Shown one piece after another: positions 1 through 7,496 of a stretch of 15,304 nt of DNA. The DNA comes from CAYLZN01 sp964387935. Lineage in GTDB: Bacteria > Acidobacteriota > Vicinamibacteria > Vicinamibacterales > JAFNAJ01. The position numbers and the translations under genes are program-made. The DNA lies in the NCBI GenBank assembly GCA_964387935.1, contig CAYLZN010000114.1, positions 1-15,304 on the forward strand, in the 5' to 3' direction. The first letter of the stretch is position 1; every line of letters begins with the position of its first letter. The notes beneath the pieces are model-generated. The model worked only from the letters and a program-made list of their open reading frames with translations. It had not been told where the DNA came from and ran no database searches.

Positions 1-201
1 ACGCTGGGCAGCGTCACGACGTCGCACGACGTCAGACCGTACTCGTTCACCATCCCGCCGTCGATCGCGGCAGAGGCCGCCCGACGAGACGAGCCGGCCA
101 GCCTGCGCCTGTCCACCAGCACGTGGCTGCCGCGGCAGGCCGTCGGCACCCCCGACGATCGCGACCTCGGTGTGCTGGTCGACCGCATCGAGGCTCGGTG
201 A
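1..201 (+). CDS. C-terminal end of an unidentified protein (5' truncated by window)
   Basis: Reading from base 1 there is an open frame of 66 codons ending at TGA 199-201; it has no start in the window, so only the C-terminus is seen. The visible residues include YSFTIPPSIA and near the end TPDDRDLGVLVDRIEAR. Such an ending, with an acidic turn followed by RDLGV and a short beta strand, looks like a small beta-sandwich tail attached to larger enzymes or membrane glycosyltransferases; this is an impression of style, not a family assignment. The next gene begins only three bases after its stop, so it is very probably part of the same glycan operon. The codon use matches the downstream genes. 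The function cannot be named from this fragment. Confidence 0.7.
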   Translation, partial: TLGSVTTSHDVRPYSFTIPPSIAAEAARRDEPASLRLSTSTWLPRQAVGTPDDRDLGVLVDRIEAR

Positions 202-204
202 GGC

Positions 205-1428
205 ATGTTCCCGCACCTGCAGCACATCTACGATCCCCGGGAGCGGCTGCTCGTCGGCCTCGCCGACCTGGCGCTCGGCACGGTGACCTGGCCCGTGCGG
301 GCTCTGCGTCGACCGCCGGCAGCCCCGGTGGCCCGGCGGATTCTGCTGCTGCGCCTGGAGCGCATCGGCGACCTACTGATGACGCTGGGCGCGCTGGAGT
401 CGGTGCGGGCCACGTGGCCGGATGCGCGGATCGATCTCGTCGTCGGCTCCTGGAACCTCGACCTGGCCCGGCACCTGCCCTGGGTCGATCACGTCGAGGC
501 GCTGGACGTGCCGTGGCTGACCCGCGGCCGCGCCGCCCCGGGACTGGGCGCGTTGCTGGGTCGCGCGCGCCAGTGGCGGAGCGAGAGTTACGACCTCGGT
601 ATCAACCTCGAAGGCGACATCAGGTCCAACGTGCTCCTCGGGCTCTCGGGCGCGGCCTGTCGCGTGGGGTTCGTCATGGCCGGAGGCGGTGCGGCGCTGA
701 CGCACCCCGCACCGTTCGTGGCCACGGCCCACACCGACGACAACACGCGTCGACTCGTCGCCGAGGCCGCGTGCGCGCTGAACCGCCCCCTCGTGGTGCG
801 GTCGCCGTCCTGGCCTCGGCTCACGCTGCCGGACGAGGCCTGGCGTGCGGCGGACCGCCTCCTGGCCCCGGCTGGAACGCCCCCGCTCGTCGGCCTCCAC
901 GTCAGTGGTGGCCGCACGATCAAGCAGTGGCATCCGATGCGGTTCGGCGAGGCCGCCGGCCGCCTCGCGCGGACCGTGGGAGGTCGTCTCGTCCTCACGG
1001 GCACGGGCGATGACCGTGCGCTGGTCGATGCGGCGCGGATCGCGATCTCCGCAGACGTCGACGTGGCGGATCTCGTCGGTCCGCTCGATCTGCCGACGCT
1101 CGCCGCGGTGCTCGGGCGACTGACCCTCTACGTCACGGGCGACACCGGCCCGATGCACCTCGCCGCGGCCATGGGCACCCCCGTCGTGGCCGTCTTCGGG
1201 CTCTCCGATCCGCGCCGCTACGCCCCACTCGTGCCTCACCGGCGCATCGTCCGCCTCGACCTGGAGTGCAGCCCGTGCAATCGCGTGCGGCGGCCCCCGG
1301 CGCGCTGCGAGGGACACGTCCCGGACTGCCTGGAGGGCATCAGCGCCGAGACCGTGTATCGCGCAGGCCTCGACCTGTTCGCGGAGGTGCGCTGTCGGGA
1401 GGGTGTGATGCCGGAGGCCCGCGCGTGA
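205..1428 (+). CDS. Glycosyltransferase family 9 (ADP-heptose:LPS heptosyltransferase-like)
   Basis: This 407-residue protein is a GT9-type enzyme, the family that transfers heptose or related sugars from an ADP-sugar to lipopolysaccharide core or another glycan on the cytoplasmic face. The N-terminal Rossmann half carries ILLLRLERIGDLLMT (46-60), the typical acceptor-side GT9 opening. The C-terminal half has LHVSGGRTIKQWHP (231-244) and TGDTGPMHLAAAMGTPVVAV (311-330), the family's nucleotide-sugar binding signature. Near the C-terminus a cysteine set (C355, C358, C368, C375) matches the CxPC...C...C pattern common in this family. About 40 residues precede the first strand, slightly longer than usual. 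The ATG lies three bases after the upstream stop, with a weak GGTGAGG ribosome-site-like stretch, and its stop overlaps the next GTG (GTGA), which implies translational coupling. The acceptor and exact sugar are not determinable. Confidence 0.93.
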   Translation: MFPHLQHIYDPRERLLVGLADLALGTVTWPVRALRRPPAAPVARRILLLRLERIGDLLMTLGALESVRATWPDARIDLVVGSWNLDLARHLPWVDHVEALDVPWLTRGRAAPGLGALLGRARQWRSESYDLGINLEGDIRSNVLLGLSGAACRVGFVMAGGGAALTHPAPFVATAHTDDNTRRLVAEAACALNRPLVVRSPSWPRLTLPDEAWRAADRLLAPAGTPPLVGLHVSGGRTIKQWHPMRFGEAAGRLARTVGGRLVLTGTGDDRALVDAARIAISADVDVADLVGPLDLPTLAAVLGRLTLYVTGDTGPMHLAAAMGTPVVAVFGLSDPRRYAPLVPHRRIVRLDLECSPCNRVRRPPARCEGHVPDCLEGISAETVYRAGLDLFAEVRCREGVMPEARA

Positions 1429-4400
1429 GCGAGGTGCCTCTCCGCCTCGTCTTCGAGCGTCGGGGAGCGCGCCGCGCCGTGCCGGTCCGCGACCTGCTGG
1501 ATGCGGAACTCCGCGAAACCGTGGCGGGTGAGGCCAACGCGTGGGTCAAGGGGCTGCGCGAGGTGCGGGTGGATGGCACGCCGCTGCGCGACCGCTTCTG
1601 CCACCGCGGGGATTCGCTCTGGTGGTTCACGGAGCTGTTCCTCCACAAGGAGGCGCGGATTCTCCGGTGGCTGGAGATCGTGCGTGCCGTCGGGCGCGGA
1701 CTCGACCAGCACGGGCCGGAGCGTGTGTCCGCAGAAGGCGGCACCGTCGAGGATCGCTACGTGGCGGCCACCGTGATCGCGTCCAGGGCGGGGGGTACGA
1801 GGGCGCCGGGAGTGCCGACGGCCTGGTGCTCCCGCCTGCGCGACCAGGCGCGGGCGCGCTTCTACACGTGGAGCGCCCTCGTCTCACGCGCGAGGATGAG
1901 AGCGAGCGGCGATGACGCCACGCCGGGGATCCCTGTGGCGTTCGTGCACTCGGCGTTCTGGAGACGAGGGTCGCCCGCCGCGCCCGAGGGGGAGGAAGGG
2001 TATATCGGACCTGTCATCGAGGCGCTTCAGTCGTCGCCGGGCATCCCGGGTGTGACGCTCGTTGGCGTGGGGCCGCGACTCAACTTCCGGGCCCGTTCCT
2101 GGTGGCATGGCGTCACGGCGCCGGCACTCGACGCCGGCCTGCCGCTGGCACCCATCGAAGGTTTCGCCGATGCCAAGGCGATTCGCCCCTCCCTCGAACT
2201 CTGGCGTCGCTGCCCGGATCACGAGGCCAGTCTTCGCAACAGTCCCGAGGTCCGCGAGGGCGCGCGGCTCGGTGGGCACGACCTCTGGCCGCTCGTCTCG
2301 GGCGAACTGTCGAAGATCGTCTGGCTGCAGTGGCCGTGGTCGGCGCGCGCCATGGACGAAGCCGGCGCGGCCATGGACCGCCTGGCGCCGCCGGTGGTGC
2401 TGACGTATGCCGAGGCCGGCGGCTGGGGGCGCGCCATCATGCTGGAAGCCAGGCGCCGCGGCATCCCGTCGGCGGGCCTGCAGCACGGGTTCATCTACCG
2501 TCACTGGCTCAACTACCTGCACGAACCCGACGAGATGGCGCCGTCGGTGAGGAACCCCGCCGATCCGGGCTTCCCGCGGCCGACGCTGACGCTGCTCTTC
2601 GACCGCTACGCCGAGTCGCACCTGCGGACGGCGGGCCACTTCCCGCCGGAGAGCCTGACAGTCACGGGGAGCCCTCGCCTCGACGATCTCGTGTTTCGCG
2701 CCAATCGGTTGACCGAGGCGGATCATGCGGAGACTCGCCGACAGCTGGGCGCAACCCAGGGCGACGCCGTCGTGCTGGTCGTGACGAAGTACACCCAGAT
2801 CCGATACGTGTTTCGGCGCGTCGCCGAGGCGAGTTCCCGGATCCCCGGTGTGCGACTGGTCGTGAAGTGCCATCCGGCCGAAACGCCGGAGCCCTACGCA
2901 CGCGATGCTGCCGGGATGCCCCACGTGGTGATGGCACCGGCCTCCGTCGACCTCGCGCGACTGCTGGCCGTCTCGCGTGCGCTCGTGACCGTCAACTCGA
3001 CGGTCGCGATCGATGCGCTGCTGCTCGGCGTCCCGTCGCTCGTCGTGGACCTGCCCAACAACCTGAGTCCGTTTGTCGAGGCGGGCGTCATGGCGGGCGC
3101 GCTGACCCCGACCGGCATCGACCAGGCCCTCCCCGCGCTCATCGCCGACACCCCGGCCCGGGCGAGACTCCTGGCCGGGCGCCAGCCCTTCCTGGAGCGG
3201 CATCGCATTGCTGCCGACGGAGGTGCCGCGCAACGCGCCGCCGCCGCGATCCTCAGCCTGGCCAGCCGCGAAGGCCTCCCACCCTACGCTCCGCCGGACG
3301 CCCCGCCGGACGCCCCGCCGTACGCCCCGCCGTACGCCGTACGCCGTACGCCGTACGCCGTACGCCTGATACAATCGCCCCCTCCGATGCTCGGCGCCCG
3401 CACGTTGCTCATCAATCCTCCGCCGGTCAACGGCATTGCCTTCACGAGGCAGGGCCGTTGCCAGGAACGCGAGGAGGTCCTCGGCACGACGAAGCCGCCC
3501 TACACGCTCGCCGTGATCGCCGCCCTGCTGCGACAGCGCGGTGTGGAGGTCCGCCTCATCGACCAGACCGGCCTCAACCTGTCGTCCGATGCAGTGGTGG
3601 CGCGGCTCCGCACCGAGGGCTTCGCGCCGACTTTGATCGTGTTCCCGAGCACCACGCCGACGCTCGAGGCCGATGCCGAGGAAATGGCGGTGCTCAAGCG
3701 GGCGTTCGGCGCCCCGGCCTTCTGCTTCGGACCTCACGCCTCGACGGTCCCGCTCCAGGCCATGGAGAAGGCCCCGCAGGTGGACGGCATGTTCGTCGGT
3801 GAGCCCGAAGATGCCGTGCAGGCGCTGGTGGCGCTGCCGGGGCTGGATCAGCTCGGCGACATCCCAAGCCTGGTCTATCGACGCGGTGGCACGGTCGTGC
3901 CGCATCGCGCCCACGGCTCGTTCACGGGGTTTCCGGCCATGCCAGTCCCGGCGTGGGACCTGCTGGACCTGGCGCACTACACGCTGCCGCTCGAGGGCAA
4001 GCCCTACGTGATGGTGGAAACCAGTCGCGGGTGTCCCTACACCTGCGACTTCTGCGTCGCACCGATCCACCAGGGACACAGGTTCCGCGAGCGCCCGGCG
4101 TCGCAGCTCGTGGACGAAATCGAGCGGGCGAAGCGTGACCTCGGTGTCGAGCACTTCTACCTGTGGGGCGACACGGTCACGCTCAACGCGAAGTCCTTCA
4201 CGGCGTTCTGCGACGAGTTGATCGCGCGCCACCTGGATATTCGGTGGTTCGGCAACGCGCGCGCGGACAACCTGACGAAGCTCGAGTACGTCGAGCGCAT
4301 CAGGGCCTCCGGCTGCTGGATGCTCTCGATGGGCATCGAGTCGGCCTCCGACGACACGCGCATCAGCATGGAGAAGAAGCTCGAGGAGGAGAAGATTCGC

Positions 4401-4892
4401 CTCGCGCTCGACAACCTCCGCAAGGTGGGCATCAAGTCGTTCGCCTTCTTCATCTACGGCTATCCGGGGGAGACCGTCGCGTCCATGGAACGCACCACCC
4501 GGTACGCGGTGGAACTCGACCCCGACTTCGCGAACTTCTACCCGGCCGTCCCCTATCCCGGCACCGAACTCTACGAGAAATGCCGCCGCGACGGGCTGCT
4601 CGCCGACGAGGACTGGACCAAGATGGAGTACTCCTACTACGTCATCAGGTCCGGCGAGCTCTCGAGCGACACGGTCATGCGGGCGATCCGGCAGGCGCGG
4701 CGCCGGTTCTTCCTGCGCCCGCGCTACCTGGCGCGGCACGCGGCCGACATTCCCCGCATGCTGGCCACCAAGCCGCACGTCGTCGGCGAGATCCTGACGC
4801 GCTTCCTGTTCGGCCACGCCGAGCGTGCGCGCCCGCCCCGCCGCGAATCGGAAGCCCTCGGCGACGAGGCGGTGAGTGCGCCGATTCGATAG
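1425..4892 (+). CDS. In-frame fusion: GT-B-like surface polysaccharide protein + B12-binding radical SAM protein
   Basis: From GTG 1425 (overlapping the previous stop as GTGA) the frame is open for 1155 residues to TAG 4890-4892. Residues 1-620 resemble GT-B-fold capsule/surface-polysaccharide biosynthesis proteins. Visible signs are LQHGFIYRHW with Q353-H354-G355, VKCHPAE with H483, and VTVNSTVAIDALLLGVP (N524), which resemble the C-terminal nucleotide-binding half of KpsC/TagF/2-epimerase-like proteins. Residues 621-654 are a low-complexity linker (PYAP/PDAP, then AVRRTPY units) encoded by tandem repeats. Residues 655-1155 are a complete B12-binding radical SAM protein. The two halves look like independent full-length proteins joined because the first lost its stop codon. 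Whether one long protein or two are made is undecided: the downstream half has its own -10 box and ATG (3387). If the first half is separate, it would end around 3282-3369. The donor and acceptor of the GT-B part are unknown. Confidence 0.6.
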   Translation: MSEVPLRLVFERRGARRAVPVRDLLDAELRETVAGEANAWVKGLREVRVDGTPLRDRFCHRGDSLWWFTELFLHKEARILRWLEIVRAVGRGLDQHGPERVSAEGGTVEDRYVAATVIASRAGGTRAPGVPTAWCSRLRDQARARFYTWSALVSRARMRASGDDATPGIPVAFVHSAFWRRGSPAAPEGEEGYIGPVIEALQSSPGIPGVTLVGVGPRLNFRARSWWHGVTAPALDAGLPLAPIEGFADAKAIRPSLELWRRCPDHEASLRNSPEVREGARLGGHDLWPLVSGELSKIVWLQWPWSARAMDEAGAAMDRLAPPVVLTYAEAGGWGRAIMLEARRRGIPSAGLQHGFIYRHWLNYLHEPDEMAPSVRNPADPGFPRPTLTLLFDRYAESHLRTAGHFPPESLTVTGSPRLDDLVFRANRLTEADHAETRRQLGATQGDAVVLVVTKYTQIRYVFRRVAEASSRIPGVRLVVKCHPAETPEPYARDAAGMPHVVMAPASVDLARLLAVSRALVTVNSTVAIDALLLGVPSLVVDLPNNLSPFVEAGVMAGALTPTGIDQALPALIADTPARARLLAGRQPFLERHRIAADGGAAQRAAAAILSLASREGLPPYAPPDAPPDAPPYAPPYAVRRTPYAVRLIQSPPPMLGARTLLINPPPVNGIAFTRQGRCQEREEVLGTTKPPYTLAVIAALLRQRGVEVRLIDQTGLNLSSDAVVARLRTEGFAPTLIVFPSTTPTLEADAEEMAVLKRAFGAPAFCFGPHASTVPLQAMEKAPQVDGMFVGEPEDAVQALVALPGLDQLGDIPSLVYRRGGTVVPHRAHGSFTGFPAMPVPAWDLLDLAHYTLPLEGKPYVMVETSRGCPYTCDFCVAPIHQGHRFRERPASQLVDEIERAKRDLGVEHFYLWGDTVTLNAKSFTAFCDELIARHLDIRWFGNARADNLTKLEYVERIRASGCWMLSMGIESASDDTRISMEKKLEEEKIRLALDNLRKVGIKSFAFFIYGYPGETVASMERTTRYAVELDPDFANFYPAVPYPGTELYEKCRRDGLLADEDWTKMEYSYYVIRSGELSSDTVMRAIRQARRRFFLRPRYLARHAADIPRMLATKPHVVGEILTRFLFGHAERARPPRRESEALGDEAVSAPIR
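3285..3366 (+). repeat. Compound tandem repeat: 12-nt units followed by five 7-nt GTACGCC units
   Basis: Positions 3285-3332 hold four 12-base units of the form (T/G)ACGCYCCGCCG, encoding PYAP/PDAP. Positions 3332-3366 hold five perfect copies of GTACGCC. The 12-base array keeps frame when units change; the 7-base array does not. The array lies exactly between the GT-B-like and radical SAM coding parts and stays open in the shared frame. It resembles intergenic stutter repeats more than designed protein linker sequence, which suggests it expanded over the original stop codon. Confidence 0.9.
3367..3375 (+). promoter_or_regulatory. Extended -10 box (TGATACAAT) for the radical SAM gene; its TGA is a stop in another frame
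   Basis: TGATACAAT matches the extended -10 form TGnTATAAT except at one base, with the hexamer TACAAT at 3370-3375. It ends 11 bases before ATG 3387, which predicts a leader of only about five bases. No convincing -35 can be chosen because the repeat array occupies that place. The same TGA would be a stop codon for the upstream gene if one 7-base unit were missing. No transcription evidence is available. Confidence 0.5.
3387..4892 (+). CDS. B12-binding domain radical SAM protein (alternative internal start of the fused frame)
   Basis: Starting at ATG 3387 this is a 501-residue protein with the length and layout of cobalamin-domain radical SAM enzymes (the BchE/HpnJ-like group). It opens with ARTLLINPPPVNGIAF and an alpha/beta domain up to about residue 190. 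I see no DxHxxG cobalamin-ligand motif, which members of this group often lack. The radical SAM core has ETSRGCPYTCDFC with C216, C220 and C223 as the 4Fe-4S ligands, followed by FYLWGDTVTLN and SMGIESASDD, typical of the barrel. Such enzymes methylate or rearrange unactivated carbons of lipids, sugars or antibiotics; the substrate here is unknown, and a glycan or lipid is inferred from the neighbours. The ATG has no Shine-Dalgarno sequence but sits 11 bases after TACAAT, so expression from a very short leader is plausible. Its end overlaps the next gene by 17 bases. Confidence 0.7.
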   Translation: MLGARTLLINPPPVNGIAFTRQGRCQEREEVLGTTKPPYTLAVIAALLRQRGVEVRLIDQTGLNLSSDAVVARLRTEGFAPTLIVFPSTTPTLEADAEEMAVLKRAFGAPAFCFGPHASTVPLQAMEKAPQVDGMFVGEPEDAVQALVALPGLDQLGDIPSLVYRRGGTVVPHRAHGSFTGFPAMPVPAWDLLDLAHYTLPLEGKPYVMVETSRGCPYTCDFCVAPIHQGHRFRERPASQLVDEIERAKRDLGVEHFYLWGDTVTLNAKSFTAFCDELIARHLDIRWFGNARADNLTKLEYVERIRASGCWMLSMGIESASDDTRISMEKKLEEEKIRLALDNLRKVGIKSFAFFIYGYPGETVASMERTTRYAVELDPDFANFYPAVPYPGTELYEKCRRDGLLADEDWTKMEYSYYVIRSGELSSDTVMRAIRQARRRFFLRPRYLARHAADIPRMLATKPHVVGEILTRFLFGHAERARPPRRESEALGDEAVSAPIR

Positions 4893-6612
4893 CGGGGTCG
4901 GACTCGCCGCTCTCCTGCTGCTCGCGCTGGCGCTGCGGGCGCTTTTCCCTCTCGCCGACCCGCCCTGGCGCGCCACGGCCGGCATCGTGTGGCACGACGA
5001 GGGCGCGTGGGTCCACAACGCACGGAACGCGGCATTGTTCGGCGCCTGGCGTCTCGACGAGTGGAATCCGATGTACGTCGCGCCGGTGTTCACCGGGCTC
5101 GAGTACCTGGCGTTTCGGGCCTTCGGCGTCGGGCTGGCCCAGGCCAGGCTCGTGTCGCAGGTCATGGGCCTGCTCTCCGTGGCCCTGCTGGCAATGGGCG
5201 TCGCGCGCGCAGCGGGCCGACGGGCCGGCCTGATGGCGGGGGGCCTGCTGGCGACGAGCTACATGTTCGTGATGTGGAACCGGGTCGCGCTGCTCGAGAC
5301 GACCATGACTGCCTTTCTCGTCATGTCGTTCTTCGCGTTCGTGCGTGCGCAGGAGCACCCGCGATGGGGACTCGTCGCCGGCACGTGCGCCTGGCTGGCC
5401 TTCTTCAGCAAGGCGGCGGCCGCGTTCTTCCTGCCGGCGCTCGCCCTGGCGGCCCTGTGGCCCATCATGTCAGGCCGGACCGCCGACAACCGAGAGCGCC
5501 AGGCGGCCTGGGCCACTCTCGCGGGACTGCTGCTAGGGGGCGCGCTCGGGCTGGCCTTGTTCGTCGTCCCGAACTGGCACGATTACCGGTTCTACAACTG
5601 GCAGATGTCGGTGACCCGCAAGCCGAGCTACTCGCTGCGGGCCCTGGTCGACCGCCTGTCCTGGCTGCCCATCCTGCACGATTTCTTCACGCGCGCGTGG
5701 TTCGTCCTGGTCGTCGCCACCTGCGCGGTCCTGACCAGGCTTCGGCAGGCGGGCCGGACGAACGCCGCGGAGCGCCTGCTCGTGGCGTGGATCGTCCTCG
5801 GCGTCCTCGAGCTGATCGTGCACGACGTCGGCAACGAGCGCCGGCTCGTGTTCCTCATGCCGCCGATGGTCGCCCTGGCGGCGATCGCGCTGGGCCGGGA
5901 CGGGCGGCTCTTTCCAGGCGACCTCGATACGGTCCCGCGTCGCCGCCTGCTGCTCGCCGCTCCCCTCCTGCTGTACGCGCTCTACCTCGTGGTCGGGGCC
6001 ATCGGCCGGCTCCCGTTCCTCTATCGCGTCGGTCCCGGGGTGCGGGTCTCGAGCGCGGTCGCGCTGGGCCTCGGCGTGCTGGCGTTCGCGTCGTGGCCAC
6101 GTCTCTCGCGCGTCCTGGCGAGGGCCACGCTTCCGCCGCGCGGCGCCGCCCTCCTCGTCGCGCTCGTCATGGCCGGAGACCTTGCGCAGTTCACGCAGTG
6201 GGCCCTTGGCCGCACCTATCGGAACATCGACGCCATGCGACGCGTGGCCCTCGAGTTGCCGCCCGACACGCTCGTGCACGGCAAGCTCGCCAACGGCCTC
6301 GCGCTCGAGAGCCGCATCCGACCCGTGTTCGTCGGCCGCGGGTTCGGCAACTACGCGGATCGCCGCCAGCGGGATGACATCCCGTACGTGCTCACGTACA
6401 TCACACCGGCCGTCGGGTACGAGGGCCCGGTGATCCTCGACGTGCTCGAGGCCTCGCCCGCGCGGCGGGTGCGGTGGACCGTGCCCGTGGCGGAGACCGC
6501 GTGCGGATGCGATGCGGCCGCGCTGATCGAGAAGCACCCGTCGCCGGAGGACCTGCAGAGGCTGCGCGGGCTCGCGCTGGACCCGCCTGCCTCCCGTCCA
6601 CCAGGGTCCTGA
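4876..6612 (+). CDS. Integral membrane GT-C glycosyltransferase (PMT/ArnT-like)
   Basis: This 578-residue, strongly hydrophobic protein has an N-terminal membrane helix (about 8-26) followed by a loop with WHDEGAW (H40-D41-E42). The acidic pair in the first extracytoplasmic loop is the catalytic hallmark of GT-C enzymes. RVALLETTM (136-144) and WLAFFSKAAA (173-182) match conserved stretches of the PMT/ArnT branch, and many further transmembrane segments follow, with a soluble C-terminal part from about residue 450. Such enzymes move a sugar from a polyprenyl-phosphate donor onto a lipid, glycan or protein outside the cytoplasmic membrane. A fitting donor-making enzyme (GT2 at 6697-7449) lies just downstream. 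The GTG start at 4876 overlaps the end of the radical SAM frame by 17 bases, so coupling is likely. The acceptor is unknown. Confidence 0.88.
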   Translation: MRRFDSGVGLAALLLLALALRALFPLADPPWRATAGIVWHDEGAWVHNARNAALFGAWRLDEWNPMYVAPVFTGLEYLAFRAFGVGLAQARLVSQVMGLLSVALLAMGVARAAGRRAGLMAGGLLATSYMFVMWNRVALLETTMTAFLVMSFFAFVRAQEHPRWGLVAGTCAWLAFFSKAAAAFFLPALALAALWPIMSGRTADNRERQAAWATLAGLLLGGALGLALFVVPNWHDYRFYNWQMSVTRKPSYSLRALVDRLSWLPILHDFFTRAWFVLVVATCAVLTRLRQAGRTNAAERLLVAWIVLGVLELIVHDVGNERRLVFLMPPMVALAAIALGRDGRLFPGDLDTVPRRRLLLAAPLLLYALYLVVGAIGRLPFLYRVGPGVRVSSAVALGLGVLAFASWPRLSRVLARATLPPRGAALLVALVMAGDLAQFTQWALGRTYRNIDAMRRVALELPPDTLVHGKLANGLALESRIRPVFVGRGFGNYADRRQRDDIPYVLTYITPAVGYEGPVILDVLEASPARRVRWTVPVAETACGCDAAALIEKHPSPEDLQRLRGLALDPPASRPPGS

Positions 6613-6628
6613 CGCGAGTCCGGGCGAT

Positions 6629-6657
6629 TTGAGTCCCTGGCCGATTCGGTCCAGAAT
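6629..6657 (+). promoter_or_regulatory. Putative sigma-70-type promoter for the GT2 gene
   Basis: TTGAGT (6629-6634) and CAGAAT (6652-6657) are separated by 17 bases; each keeps four of six consensus bases. Transcription would begin near 6664, about 33 bases before ATG 6697. An imperfect direct repeat overlaps it (GAGTCCGGGCGATT at 6616-6629 and GAGTCCCTGGCCGATT at 6631-6646), which could be an operator or chance. The 84-base gap 6613-6696 otherwise holds nothing recognisable. Confidence 0.4.
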
Positions 6658-6696
6658 GCTCGCGGGCTCGCCCCGTGGCGCTCCGCCCGTCCATCC

Positions 6697-7449
6697 ATGG
6701 CAAGTGACTCCCCGCGCACGCCCGCATCGGTGTCGATCGTCGTGCCGACGTACAACGAACGCGGGCGGCTCGGCGACCTGGTCGCACGCGCGTTCCAGGT
6801 CTTCGATCGGGCACGAATCGACGGCGAGCTCGTCATCGTCGATGACAACTCGCCGGACGGCACCGGCGCGCTCGCCGACGAACTCGCCCTGCGGGACCGC
6901 ATCGCCGTCGTGCACCGCGCGGGCAAGCTGGGCCTGGGCACGGCCGTCGTCGACGGCTTCAAGGTCGCCTCGGCCGATGTCGTCGGCGTGATGGACGCGG
7001 ACCTGAGCCATCCCCCTGAACTGCTGCCGCGGATGTACGCGCTCTTCCGGGACCAGCAGGCGGATTTCGTCATCGGCAGCCGCTACATTCCCGGCGGAGG
7101 CACCAGCCACTGGTCGGCCGGACGGCTGGCGATGTCGCGCCTCGCCTGCGCGATCGCACGGCCGGTCACGCCGGTCCGGGACCCGACGTCGGGGTTCTTC
7201 CTCCTGCGGCGGTCGGTGACCGACAGGGTGGAGATCCAGGCCGGCGGGTTCAAGATCTGCCTCGAGTTGCTGGTCCGCGGCCGCGCGGCGCGCATCGTCG
7301 AGGTGCCGTACGTGTTCGTCGGACGCACCGTCGGCGAGAGCAAGATGAACCTCGCCGAGGCCACCGGCTATCTGCGTCAGGTGTGGCACCTCTTCCGGCA
7401 CGCGCGCCGGCATCGCCTGGCCCGAACCTACGCGAGGCTGGCGCCCTGA
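6697..7449 (+). CDS. Polyprenol-phosphate mannosyltransferase-like GT2 (dolichol-phosphate mannose synthase family)
   Basis: The protein is 250 residues long, the usual size of a catalytic-domain-only Dpm1-type enzyme without C-terminal membrane helices. It carries SIVVPTYNE (13-21), VDDNSPDGT (48-56), DADLSHPP (100-107, the DxD metal site), GSRY (127-130), RDPTSGFF (161-168) and GESKMN (213-218); all are hallmarks of this GT2 branch. The expected reaction is transfer of mannose (or another hexose) from GDP- or UDP-sugar to polyprenyl phosphate at the inner face of the cytoplasmic membrane. The product would feed GT-C transferases such as the one encoded immediately upstream. The sugar specificity is inferred from family resemblance only. 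The ATG at 6697 gives a standard N-terminus just ahead of the first strand. Confidence 0.92.
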   Translation: MASDSPRTPASVSIVVPTYNERGRLGDLVARAFQVFDRARIDGELVIVDDNSPDGTGALADELALRDRIAVVHRAGKLGLGTAVVDGFKVASADVVGVMDADLSHPPELLPRMYALFRDQQADFVIGSRYIPGGGTSHWSAGRLAMSRLACAIARPVTPVRDPTSGFFLLRRSVTDRVEIQAGGFKICLELLVRGRAARIVEVPYVFVGRTVGESKMNLAEATGYLRQVWHLFRHARRHRLARTYARLAP

Positions 7450-7479
7450 GCCTGCGCAGGCGCATCCGCCGCGAGCGGA

Positions 7480-7485
7480 TATAAT
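7480..7485 (+). promoter_or_regulatory. Consensus -10 box TATAAT before the epimerase gene
   Basis: A perfect TATAAT stands out in GC-rich DNA, 11 bases before ATG 7497. This is the same spacing as the -10 box at 3370-3375 has to its ATG. Transcription would start near 7492, leaving a leader of about five bases. An AAGGT stretch at 7488-7492 could serve as a ribosome site only if transcription starts further upstream. No clear -35 is visible. Confidence 0.55.
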
Positions 7486-7496
7486 CCAAGGTCATC

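Noticed and set aside
1266..1424. Earlier in-frame start of the GT-B-like gene inside the GT9 gene
   Set aside because: It would place about 53 unrelated residues before the domain and overlap the GT9 signature region. GTG 1425, overlapping the GT9 stop, is the natural coupled start.
3285..3366. CRISPR-like array
   Set aside because: The units are 7 and 12 bases without spacers, and no cas genes are nearby; it is a simple tandem repeat.
1884..5165. A 1093-codon open frame on the minus strand
   Set aside because: It lies antisense across the fused gene and the start of the GT-C gene. Its translation is Arg/Gly/Ala-rich with no recognisable motif, as expected for a shadow frame in high-GC DNA.
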